Both the position numbers and the translations under genes were made by a program. From JAAZBV01 sp964499695 (GTDB lineage: Bacteria > Desulfobacterota > DSM-4660 > Desulfatiglandales > HGW-15), in the NCBI GenBank assembly GCA_964499695.1, contig CAZCMD010000099.1, forward strand, positions 1-17,629: a stretch of DNA of 17,629 nucleotides. The letters are read 5' to 3'. The notes beneath the pieces were generated by a model. The model saw only the letters and a program-made list of their open reading frames with translations. It was not told where the DNA came from and did not search any database. Below, in pieces: positions 7,000 through 13,354 of this stretch (the first letter of the stretch is position 1; each line of letters begins with the position of its first letter).

Positions 7000-7033
7000 G
7001 GTTAGATTGAACCAACCTAAGGACCTTTCGGCG
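7000..7033. repeat. 34-bp intergenic repeat, copy 1 (copy 2 at 13256-13289)
   Basis: GGTTAGATTGAACCAACCTA and the bases after it match 13256-13289 at 28 of 34 positions. Inside it, 7002-7020 is a 19-bp partial palindrome that resembles the classical DtxR box (TTAGGTTAG-S-CTAACCTAA). Because a copy also occurs far from any iron gene, it may be a dispersed repeat and not an operator. Confidence 0.55.
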
Positions 7034-7151
7034 TTCTATCTCTACATGAATATTGACCGGTTTGACCTTGCTTGAACCCGTTAGTGATTAAATCAACACC
7101 ACCTGACATAGACTATAAACCAAAAAATTATTGAAAAGACCCGAAAACTTC

Positions 7152-7190
7152 TTGACAAGATATTGAAATAAAACTAAATTGGGTCATAAT
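7152..7190 (+). promoter_or_regulatory. candidate promoter of the DtxR-family gene
   Basis: TTGACA at 7152-7157 is followed after 17 bases by TAAATT (7175-7180). An alternative pair is TTGAAA (7163-7168), 16 bases, CATAAT (7185-7190). Either would place the transcription start just at or before the palindrome at 7197-7212, so binding there would block transcription. Confidence 0.5.
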
Positions 7191-7196
7191 AATTAA

Positions 7197-7212
7197 ATTA
7201 GATTAATCTAAT
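7197..7212. promoter_or_regulatory. candidate DtxR-family operator 1
   Basis: ATTAGATTAATCTAAT is a perfect 16-bp palindrome 17 bases before the regulator's ATG. It recurs with one change at 7764-7779. Position and pairing suggest autoregulation. Confidence 0.7.
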
Positions 7213-7229
7213 AATAATAAGGAATCAAA

Positions 7230-7748
7230 ATGTCAGACGAAAATATCTCCTCCACCATGGAAGATTACCTTGAAACAATCTTTAAGTTGAATCAGGGCAA
7301 GGGGGCAATAAGGGTAAAAAATATTGCCAGAGAGCTTGGTGTAAAAATGCCTACAGTAACGAACATGTTAAAAAGCCTTTCTGATAAGGGTTTTATAGAC
7401 TATGAAAAACATGAATATCTCGAATTGACTGAAAAGGGCCTTGAGATAGGAAAGGAAATTGAAAACAGGCATACTACAATAAGGAGCTTTCTTACTGATA
7501 TTTTAAAACTTGACCCTGCAACTGCTGATGATGAGGCATGCAGAATGGAACATGGAATGGGGCCTGAAACACTTTCAAGGCTCACCAAGTTTATTGAATT
7601 TGTTCAATCATGCCCCAGGACAGGTGAAAGCTGGCTGAATTATTTTCAGGAATATTGTGAAAATGGCCTAAAGCCTGAAAAATGCAAGGAACATATGAAA
7701 AATTTCACTGCTGATTGTGAAGGTGGCCTGATTAATATAAGCCAGTAA
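7230..7748 (+). CDS. DtxR/MntR-family metal-dependent repressor, probably Fe(II)-responsive
   Basis: The 172-residue protein has the winged-helix N-terminus (TMEDYLETIFKL, then IARELGVKMPTVTNMLKSLS) and a metal-binding dimer domain. Visible ligand candidates are M10, E11/D12, E15, H81, E102, C104, E107 and H108. The ACRMEH sequence corresponds to ACRWEH of DtxR (Cys102, Glu105, His106), and Cys rather than Glu there favours iron over manganese. There is no SH3-like third domain. The C-terminal tail instead carries four Cys (C128, then three more beyond residue 140), unusual for the short family members. It stands directly ahead of the feo genes, and twin palindromes flank it, so it most likely represses itself and the following genes when iron is plentiful. 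Confidence 0.9.
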   Translation: MSDENISSTMEDYLETIFKLNQGKGAIRVKNIARELGVKMPTVTNMLKSLSDKGFIDYEKHEYLELTEKGLEIGKEIENRHTTIRSFLTDILKLDPATADDEACRMEHGMGPETLSRLTKFIEFVQSCPRTGESWLNYFQEYCENGLKPEKCKEHMKNFTADCEGGLINISQ

Positions 7749-7763
7749 ATTTTTACCCTATGA

Positions 7764-7779
7764 ATTAGATTTATCTAAT
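7764..7779. promoter_or_regulatory. candidate DtxR-family operator 2
   Basis: ATTAGATTTATCTAAT differs from operator 1 at a single base and keeps both 7-bp arms. It lies between the regulator stop and the next gene, 21 bases before the ATG at 7801, so a second promoter probably starts here. Confidence 0.7.
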
Positions 7780-7800
7780 CGAGTCAGGTTGTTTGAAACT

Positions 7801-8082
7801 ATGTTGAGAGATAATGAATTATTGAGGAAACTCCATGACCGCACTGAAGAGTTGCACAAAAGAATGGATATCCAGTGTGCGATGATGGAAAGCCTTATTA
7901 ATAACGGATTTAAAAAGGATGGTGCATCTTCTGCGTTGCCACCTCAATCAGGGGAAAGGGAAAAAAGACTCACTGAAGCGCTCAGGGATACTATTGACGT
8001 GCTGGAAGAGACAAAAAAATCCTTTAAATCAAAAAGACTTGAGGTGCTGCGTAAAAGACTCACAGATGTGCTTATAGAATAG
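7801..8082 (+). CDS. small coiled-coil protein of unknown function, likely iron-regulated
   Basis: From the ATG at 7801 the product is 93 residues, MLRDNELLRKLHDRTEELHK and so on, almost entirely helical and charged, with one Cys in MDIQCAMMESL and a Pro/Ser break near residue 48. The TTG at 7789 is in frame but AGG is too close to it. I recognise no family. Its position between an iron-repressor operator and feoA suggests a role in iron handling or regulation, which is inference from context only. Confidence 0.65.
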   Translation: MLRDNELLRKLHDRTEELHKRMDIQCAMMESLINNGFKKDGASSALPPQSGEREKRLTEALRDTIDVLEETKKSFKSKRLEVLRKRLTDVLIE

Positions 8083-8097
8083 GAGCATTATATAACT

Positions 8098-8117
8098 CCG
8101 GTCATGATTAGGACCGG
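8098..8117 (+). promoter_or_regulatory. leader hairpin upstream of feoA
   Basis: CCGGTC and GACCGG pair around an 8-base loop. Together with the terminator at 8168-8216 it makes a structured 148-base leader between the coiled-coil gene and feoA. Confidence 0.5.
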
Positions 8118-8167
8118 ATAAATATGGAATGTCTTACGGTCTTTGGCCTTGTGGCGCAAAGAAAGTG

Positions 8168-8216
8168 AAGGCGTAACTGGCAGCAGGTTTTCCTGCACGG
8201 TTACGCCTTTTTTTAT
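8168..8216 (+). terminator. intrinsic terminator or attenuator just before feoA
   Basis: AAGGCGTAAC pairs with GTTACGCCTT, an inner GCAGG pairs with CCTGC across TTTT, and seven T follow. It lies only about 5 bases before the feoA ribosome binding site. It may simply end the upstream transcript, but a hidden feoA promoter would then have to lie within the leader, so conditional read-through is possible. Confidence 0.85.
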
Positions 8217-8230
8217 TTAATGGAGGAGAT

Positions 8231-8467
8231 ATGACAAAAACAATTTGTGATCTGGAGATAAACGCTATTGCAAAGGTGTCGGGTTATTCAAAGACCGGAA
8301 AACCCTTTATGAACAGGCTCCTTTCAATGGGGCTCACAAAGGGAACAGAACTTAAGGTTGTGCGTGTTGCCCCTTTAGGTGACCCCATAGAGATAAACAT
8401 AAGGGGATTCAACTTAAGCTTAAGGAAAACCGAGGCAGAAGCAGTCCTTGTGGAAAGGGGTAAATAG
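8231..8467 (+). CDS. feoA: ferrous iron transport protein A
   Basis: The 78-residue protein is a single SH3-like FeoA domain: an N-terminal strand, then FMNRLLSMGLTKGTELKVVR, GDPIEINIRGFNLSLRKTEA and EAVLVERG, the usual M-G-L and G-x-x-L-x-L-R-x-x-E-A pattern. FeoA is a small cytoplasmic partner that modulates FeoB. GGAGGAG stands ahead of the ATG. The stop (8465-8467) is one base from the feoB ATG, so the two are translationally coupled. Confidence 0.95.
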   Translation: MTKTICDLEINAIAKVSGYSKTGKPFMNRLLSMGLTKGTELKVVRVAPLGDPIEINIRGFNLSLRKTEAEAVLVERGK

Positions 8468-8468
8468 A

Positions 8469-10796
8469 ATGAGTTCAATAACAATTGGCCTTGCAGGCAA
8501 CCCCAACTGCGGGAAAACCACCCTTTTCAACGCCCTTACAGGTGCCAGACAAAAGGTGGGAAACTGGCCGGGTGTGACAGTTGAGAGAAAAACAGGTGTA
8601 TACACCCATAAGGAGAGGGAGATAGAGGTTGTTGACCTTCCGGGCATCTATTCGCTTACCGCAACATCCCTTGATGAAAAGATATCCAGGGATTTTGTGA
8701 TCTCAAAAGAGCCGGACCTTATCCTGAACATAGTGGACGCCTCAAACCTTGAGAGGAACCTGTACCTGACTGTTCAGCTTCTTGAGATGAAGGTGCCAAT
8801 GGTTGTGGCCCTGAATATGATGGATATAGCCGAACAGCACAAGATCGGGATAGATATCAAAAAACTTGAAAAATACCTAGATTGCCCAGTGATACCGATT
8901 GTTGCAAGCAGGAATCAGGGCATAGAAGCGCTCAAGGATGCGGTGATCCGTGCTGCATCGGATAAAAAAATACCAGCGGCCGATATCCGCTATCCGTCTG
9001 AGGTCGAAAAAACAATAGAATCCTTCAGCACGCTTCTAAAGGATCAGGCTGATGTAAGGCGCCTGGACAGCAGATGGCTTGCCATAAAACTCATTGAGGG
9101 GGATGCACTGGCACTAGAGCTTGCATCTAAAATAAACCCATCCGGGCTTGAAGATGCAAGAAAGAGGATGGATAAGATCTTTAACGATGACCCGGACATA
9201 ATAGTAGCTGATGCGCGTTATGGGTTTATCAATGGCGTATGCAGGGATGCAATTGAAAAAAGATATGAGGAGAGAAGGACAGTCTCGGATGCCATTGACA
9301 ATATCCTTCTTAACAGGATTCTTGGAATCCCCATATTTCTTGTCGCCATGTATGCAACATTCATGATTACCATAAACATAGGAGGATGCTTTATAGATTT
9401 TTTTGATATCCTGTTTGGGGCCATATTTGTTGATGGCCTTGGCGCTCTGCTTGGGGCGCTTCATTTCCCCGAATGGCTTATTACATTTATTGCCGGGGGC
9501 ATTGGCGGTGGTATCCAGACCATGTCCACATTTATTCCTCCCATAGGATTTATGTTTCTGTGTCTCGCCATACTTGAAGACTCAGGCTATATGGCGCGTG
9601 CAGCCTTTGTAATGGACAGGTTCATGCGTTATGTAGGGCTTCCCGGTAAATCGTTTGTACCCATGCTTGTGGGTTTCGGGTGCAATGTGCCGGCAATAAT
9701 GGCAACTCGCACCCTTGATAATGAGAGGGACAGGACCCTTACCATAATGATGAACCCTTTTATGTCATGCGGGGCAAGGCTCCCGGTCTATGCCCTGTTT
9801 GCAGCGGCCTTTTTCCCCACATCCGGCAGCATGCTTGTGTTCGGGCTTTATATTGCGGGTATCCTTCTTGCCATCATGACCGGTTTTATCCTTAAAAGTA
9901 CAGTCTTAAAGGGTGAAATATCACATTTTATTATGGAGCTTCCGCCATATCATATACCTACTGTAAGAGGAGTTCTTTTTCATGCATATGAAAGGCTCAA
10001 GTCATTTATGTTTCGTGCAGGAAAGGTTTTGATACCAATCTTTGTAATACTTGCATTTCTGAATGCGGTTGGACGGGATGGCAGTTTTGGAAATGAAGAG
10101 AGTGAAAATTCAATATTGAGCGTTGCAGGCCGTGCAATCACCCCCATGTTTGCGCCCATGGGGCTTACAGAAAAGAACTGGCCTGCTACAGTAGGTATAT
10201 TTACAGGTATCTTCGCGAAAGAGGCTGTAGTAGGAACCCTTGATGCATTATATACAGCAATGGCTGAAGATGGGAGTGATAAAGTGGCAGGGGGTTTTGA
10301 CTTTGCCGGAAGTGTAGCCGAGGCATTCAGAACAATACCTGCAGCATTTTCAGAGCTTGGAGGGACAGTTGTCAACCCCCTCGGGATAGGTGTCGGTGAT
10401 GTCTCTGATATTGATACTGCTGCCGAAGAGCAGGAGGTAAGCAAAACAACCTTTGGCACCATGGTGGCAAGCTTTGATGGAAAGATCGGTGCAATCGCAT
10501 ATCTACTGTTTATACTTATATATTATCCGTGCCTTGCAGCGATTGCGGCAATCTATCGTGAAACCAATATCAGGTGGACAATATTTGCGGGGAGTTATCT
10601 GACGCTTCTTGCATGGGTGGTGGCAACGCTGTTTTACCAGATAGGCACCTTTGCTAGGCACCCCGGAAGCTCATTAATGTGGGTGGATATCCTGGGGGTA
10701 GCATTTGCGATATTTATTTTATGTATGAAAAGGGCAGCGGGCACGGTGCACCGTGCCCCTACAGTAAATGGATTGATTGGAAATTCATGGAGATAA
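8469..10796 (+). CDS. feoB: ferrous iron transport protein B
   Basis: The inner-membrane Fe(II) transporter has an N-terminal G domain: G1 GNPNCGKT (10-17), G2 around GVTVE (35-39), G3 DLPG (56-59), G4 NMMD (116-119) and G5 SRN. The membrane part follows with two Gate motifs, including SGYMARAAFVMDRFMR, GFGCNVPAIMATRTL and PFMSCGARLPVYALF. At 775 residues it has normal length. The ATG at 8469 is chosen over an upstream in-frame start at 8448 because GGAAAGGGG lies just before it and it abuts the feoA stop. The last about 20 codons run through a 20-bp perfect palindrome (10739-10758), so the tail TVHRAPTVNGLIGNSWR looks like translated repeat DNA. Confidence 0.96.
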   Translation: MSSITIGLAGNPNCGKTTLFNALTGARQKVGNWPGVTVERKTGVYTHKEREIEVVDLPGIYSLTATSLDEKISRDFVISKEPDLILNIVDASNLERNLYLTVQLLEMKVPMVVALNMMDIAEQHKIGIDIKKLEKYLDCPVIPIVASRNQGIEALKDAVIRAASDKKIPAADIRYPSEVEKTIESFSTLLKDQADVRRLDSRWLAIKLIEGDALALELASKINPSGLEDARKRMDKIFNDDPDIIVADARYGFINGVCRDAIEKRYEERRTVSDAIDNILLNRILGIPIFLVAMYATFMITINIGGCFIDFFDILFGAIFVDGLGALLGALHFPEWLITFIAGGIGGGIQTMSTFIPPIGFMFLCLAILEDSGYMARAAFVMDRFMRYVGLPGKSFVPMLVGFGCNVPAIMATRTLDNERDRTLTIMMNPFMSCGARLPVYALFAAAFFPTSGSMLVFGLYIAGILLAIMTGFILKSTVLKGEISHFIMELPPYHIPTVRGVLFHAYERLKSFMFRAGKVLIPIFVILAFLNAVGRDGSFGNEESENSILSVAGRAITPMFAPMGLTEKNWPATVGIFTGIFAKEAVVGTLDALYTAMAEDGSDKVAGGFDFAGSVAEAFRTIPAAFSELGGTVVNPLGIGVGDVSDIDTAAEEQEVSKTTFGTMVASFDGKIGAIAYLLFILIYYPCLAAIAAIYRETNIRWTIFAGSYLTLLAWVVATLFYQIGTFARHPGSSLMWVDILGVAFAIFILCMKRAAGTVHRAPTVNGLIGNSWR
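10739..10758. repeat. 20-bp perfect palindrome inside the feoB 3' end
   Basis: GGGCACGGTGCACCGTGCCC is fully self-complementary and is followed by CTAC. It resembles the GTAGGGGCACG...CGTGCCCCTAC repeats scattered between genes in many bacteria. Here it is part of the reading frame. Confidence 0.85.
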
Positions 10797-10801
10797 CCTA
10801 A

Positions 10802-11041
10802 ATGATACTTTCAGAGATAAAAAAATATTTTACAGAACATCCGGCAGCATCGCTCTCTGACCTTTCCATCCGATTCAATATTGCCCCTGATGCCATGAGG
10901 GGAATGCTGGATCAGTGGATAAGAAAGGGAAGGCTTAAGAAGCTGGAAAATATCAGCTCCTGCTCCAACTGCTGTTCCAACTGCAAGTCGGGTCATATGG
11001 AAATTTATGAATGGAGAGATGAGAGGAGTGAACAATGTTAA
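10802..11041 (+). CDS. feoC: FeoC-like winged-helix protein with Cys cluster
   Basis: The 79-residue protein opens with a winged-helix motif (MILSEIKKYFTEHPAASLSD, then MLDQWIRKGRLKKL) and continues with the cluster C-S-N-C-C-S-N-C. FeoC proteins bind FeoB and carry such Cys groups, thought to hold an Fe-S cluster or sense iron and oxygen. It begins six bases after feoB with GGAG ahead, and its last codons overlap the start of the next gene (ATG at 11035), so the four genes form one operon. Confidence 0.85.
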   Translation: MILSEIKKYFTEHPAASLSDLSIRFNIAPDAMRGMLDQWIRKGRLKKLENISSCSNCCSNCKSGHMEIYEWRDERSEQC

Positions 11042-11337
11042 AAAAACATTGCAGGATGGGGTCATATGGCCTTTGCCGTGAATGCACCAACCAGAGGGGG
11101 CCTCTTATGCCCCTTACCATGGCCAGACCGGGTGAAAGACTGATTATCACAGAGATAAGGGCAGGAAGGCATGCAAGGGAAAGGCTTGTTGCGCTTGGCC
11201 TTAACCCAGGGGACGGGGTGGAGATAATAAACAATAATAACGATGGAAAACTTGTGATCGGTCATAACAATACTCGTATAGCCATAGGAAGAGGTATTGG
11301 GGAGAAGATCCTTGTTACTGTTCATAATAAAAACTAA
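11035..11337 (+). CDS. feoA: second FeoA-domain protein with N-terminal Cys motif
   Basis: The 100-residue protein has a FeoA domain in its C-terminal two thirds (LTMARPGERLIITEIRAGRH, then ARERLVALGLNPGDGVEIIN and GRGIGEKILVTV). Ahead of it is a basic stretch with three Cys (C6, C14, C17; LCREC), absent from the first FeoA. Two different FeoA proteins around one FeoB are common in deltaproteobacteria. The extra Cys could hold a metal or pair with the FeoC cluster; this is inference. It overlaps the feoC end by seven bases. Confidence 0.9.
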   Translation: MLKKHCRMGSYGLCRECTNQRGPLMPLTMARPGERLIITEIRAGRHARERLVALGLNPGDGVEIINNNNDGKLVIGHNNTRIAIGRGIGEKILVTVHNKN

Positions 11338-11355
11338 ATATTCAGAGGAGAATAA

Positions 11356-11859
11356 ATAAGAAAACTTTTTAAAATAACTTTTTACCTTTTTGTGGCAATA
11401 ACCTTTAGCTCATTATCGGCCTGGGCCGCGGATATGCCAGAGTGGTTCGACAGTATCAATCTAAGCGGATTAATAGAGGTAGAGGCGGCGCATGAATCCT
11501 ATGATTTCAGTGACACGGAAGAAACAGATACCGATTCAAGTGATATTGCCCTTGCAACCGTGGAACTGGGAATAGATGCTGAGATTAATAAACATGTAAC
11601 AGGTTATGTTCTGCTTTTATGGGAAGAGGATGATACAGAGCCGGGTGATCTTGATGAGGGTTTTATCACATTGAGCGGAGAGGATGTGGTACCATTATAC
11701 CTTTCAGCAGGGAAGATGTATGTGCCATTCGGTTCATTTGGCAGCCACTTTATAAGCGACCCCATTACACTTGAGATAGGTGAAACCAGGGAGAGTGCAA
11801 TAAGGGCGGGCTTTGCAAATGATATGTTTGATATAAGCCTGTCAGTTTTAAGCAGCTAG
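11356..11859 (+). pseudogene. LbtU-family siderophore porin, broken at both ends
   Basis: The frame opens after a stop at 11353-11355 and gives a signal peptide RKLFKITFYLFVAITFSSLS ending AWA, then mature ADMPEWFDSINLSGLIEVEA, YVLLLWEED, LSAGKMYVPFGSFGSHFISD and ITLEIGETRESA. This is the N-terminal pattern of LbtU-type outer-membrane porins. GAGGAG lies at ideal spacing before an ATA codon (11356-11358), where an ATG would be expected; the next candidate, GTG at 11392, would cut off most of the signal. The frame stops at 11859 after about 167 codons, while the family is about 400 long. The stop is seven bases from a palindromic repeat. It follows the feo operon directly and was probably its last gene. 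Confidence 0.75.
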
Positions 11860-11865
11860 ATGTAG

Positions 11866-11886
11866 AGACAGGTTTCAAACCTGTCT
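11866..11886. repeat. palindromic repeat after the truncated porin
   Basis: AGACAGGTTT and AAACCTGTCT are exact reverse complements around one base. With the preceding TGTAG it resembles dispersed GTAGAGACAGGTTT-type repeats. No T-run follows, so a terminator role is doubtful. Confidence 0.7.
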
Positions 11887-12032
11887 AAAAGGTATATCTT
11901 ACGATCCTTTTCTGCGGTCTCTGGTGTATTATAAGAAAAAAATAATAATGGATTTATCATCTGGTGTTTACTAAAATATAGCAAATTATGGATGAATAAA
12001 AATAAACAATTCAGAAATAAGGAGGTATGCCT

Positions 12033-12758
12033 ATGAGCAAGGAAGTAAAAGTGGGTTGTGCAAGGCCAACTGGCGGCCCTGTGGGTGAGCAAAAGAAAAC
12101 AAATGATAATAAAAATGAAAATGAAATAACAGTCAAGGAGGTAAAGGCTATGATCCAGGTAGGGAAAAAGGCCCCGGATTTTATTGCGCCCGCATATAGA
12201 CAAGGCAAATTTTCAAGTGTTCAGTTATCCGAATTTTTAGGCAAATGGGTTGTCCTGTGTTTTTATCCGGGAGACTTCACATTTGTCTGAGCCACAGAAA
12301 TTGCAGCAGTTGCTGCAAAATACTCTGAATTCCAGAAACTCGGTGTTGAAATACTCTCTATGAGCGTTGACAGTATGTATGTTCACAAGATGTGGGATGA
12401 TAATGAACTTTCAAAAATGGTGCCGGGAGGAATCCCCTTTTCCATGCTTTCAGACGCAGGAGGAAAGGTCGGGACAATATTCGGCATATATGATGAAGGC
12501 GAGGGGGTTGATACCAGAGGAAGATTTATAATAGACCCGGATGGTGTTATCCAGGCATATGAGGTGCTATCACCACCTGTCGGCAGAAACGTGATGGAAA
12601 ATCTTAGGCAGATACAGGCATTCCAGCTCGTAAGAGAGAAAAAAGGGACCGAGGCCCTGCCTTCCGGATGGAGGCCTGGTAAGACGACCCTCAAACCAGG
12701 CCCCGATCTTGTTGGAAAAGTCTGGGAGGTCTGGAAAACCGATATGGCTTTTGATTAG
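12033..12758 (+). CDS. selenocysteine-containing peroxiredoxin (AhpC/TSA family), UGA read as Sec
   Basis: The reading frame passes through a TGA at 12288-12290 exactly where peroxiredoxins have the peroxidatic Cys: FYPGDFTFV-U-ATEIAAVA, against F-x-P-x-x-F-T-F-V-C-P-T-E. Downstream the same frame continues with LGVEILSMSVDS, GRFIIDPDGVIQ and PSGWRPGKTTLKPGPDLVGK, all normal for the family. A hairpin starts 10 bases after the UGA. The ATG at 12033 has GGAGG seven bases ahead. A further ATG at 12150 has AAGGAGG eight bases ahead and would put Sec at residue 47, the standard place; from 12033 it is residue 86 with a 39-residue Lys/Asn-rich extension containing VKVGCARPTGG. No Cys follows the Sec, so the resolving thiol is C9, C76 or an external partner. 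It reduces H2O2 or alkyl peroxides. Confidence 0.92.
12301..12318 (+). promoter_or_regulatory. SECIS-like hairpin after the UGA codon
   Basis: TTGCAGC and GCTGCAA form a 7-bp stem around the loop AGTT. The loop begins 17 bases after the UGA and contains GU, as in bacterial SECIS elements recognised by SelB. Confidence 0.8.
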
Positions 12759-12768
12759 AATATTTCTT

Positions 12769-12803
12769 ATAAGGGCAGTAGAAAAAGCTGCCCTTATTTT
12801 TTA
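12769..12803 (+). terminator. intrinsic terminator of the peroxiredoxin gene
   Basis: ATAAGGGCAG pairs with CTGCCCTTAT around a 9-base loop, followed by a T-rich run. Confidence 0.9.
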
Positions 12804-12921
12804 CTTTTTTTTAAACCTTGCTTCATGACAGTGATAAATGGGTGCTATTTACCGGCAGTATATTTTTGATAACCAAGTATTTTCACTAAAGATTATTGAT
12901 TTTATTTTTCTATTCACAACT

Positions 12922-12950
12922 TTTGGCAATATTGCCATTTTGAGTAAATA
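12922..12950. repeat. intergenic hairpin repeat, copy A
   Basis: TTTGGCAATATTGCCATTT plus ten bases matches copy B at 13102-13130 at 23 of 29 positions. The central TGGCAATATTGCCA is a perfect palindrome. Confidence 0.6.
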
Positions 12951-12957
12951 GCATGTA

Positions 12958-12984
12958 GGTTGTGTTAAGCGAAGCAACACAACA
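12958..12984. repeat. hairpin GTTGTGTT...AACACAAC
   Basis: GTTGTGTT (12959-12966) pairs with AACACAAC (12976-12983) over the loop AAGCGAAGC. It resembles the widespread GTAGGTTGGGTT..AAGCGAAGC..AACCCAAC intergenic repeats. Confidence 0.6.
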
Positions 12985-13012
12985 ATCTTCCAGCCAATAT
13001 TATAAATAACTT

Positions 13013-13062
13013 TTTGATAACTGGTCGGGCGGACGTTTTATCGGCCAGTCGGATTTATCAAA
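13013..13062. repeat. imperfect inverted repeat in the gene-free stretch
   Basis: TTTGATAACTGG (13013-13024) pairs with CCAG (13045-13048) and TTATCAAA (13055-13062), leaving a bulge. The stretch 12806-13354 contains this and other hairpins but no ORF I would call. Confidence 0.5.
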
Positions 13063-13090
13063 CCAGGAATCTTAGGTTTTTTCAATTATT

Positions 13091-13130
13091 TATTTATCGG
13101 ATTTGGCAGTGTTGCCATTTCCGATAAATA
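13091..13130. repeat. 40-bp near-perfect palindrome, copy B
   Basis: TATTTATCGGA and TCCGATAAATA pair exactly; inside, TGGCA and TGCCA pair around GTGT, with TT facing TT as a small internal loop. Part of it matches copy A at 12922-12950. Confidence 0.75.
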
Positions 13131-13255
13131 TGAACATTTAATTCCTGTGTTTAATTTCTTTTCAGCTTTTATACCAACCTTACAGGATTTTTCGGAGCAC
13201 AACCTCTAGCAAATACGCTTTTGCTTTTTCACCTACTTCTTACACTGCATATTTG

Positions 13256-13289
13256 GGTTATATTGAGCCAACCTAATAACCTTGCAGCG
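13256..13289. repeat. 34-bp intergenic repeat, copy 2 (copy 1 at 7000-7033)
   Basis: GGTTATATTGAGCCAACCTA and following bases match 7000-7033 at 28 of 34 positions. Confidence 0.55.
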
Positions 13290-13354
13290 CCCCATTTTCC
13301 ATTTACCTTTTTACCTACAAGTCCCCTTCTTAATGCCGGGGTTATAAGGTCTTA

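Noticed and set aside
8140..8200. c-di-GMP-I (GEMM) riboswitch before feoA
   Set aside because: CGCAAAG and GGCAGCAGG are suggestive, but the conserved joining segments and the paired receptor are not all present.
9980..10462. Minus-strand ORF of 160 codons
   Set aside because: Antisense shadow of feoB, Ser/Pro-rich as expected from such a shadow.
13290..13354. attC site after the 13355-13783 gene
   Set aside because: AACCCCGG near 13340 has no complementary partner with GTT cores at attC distance.
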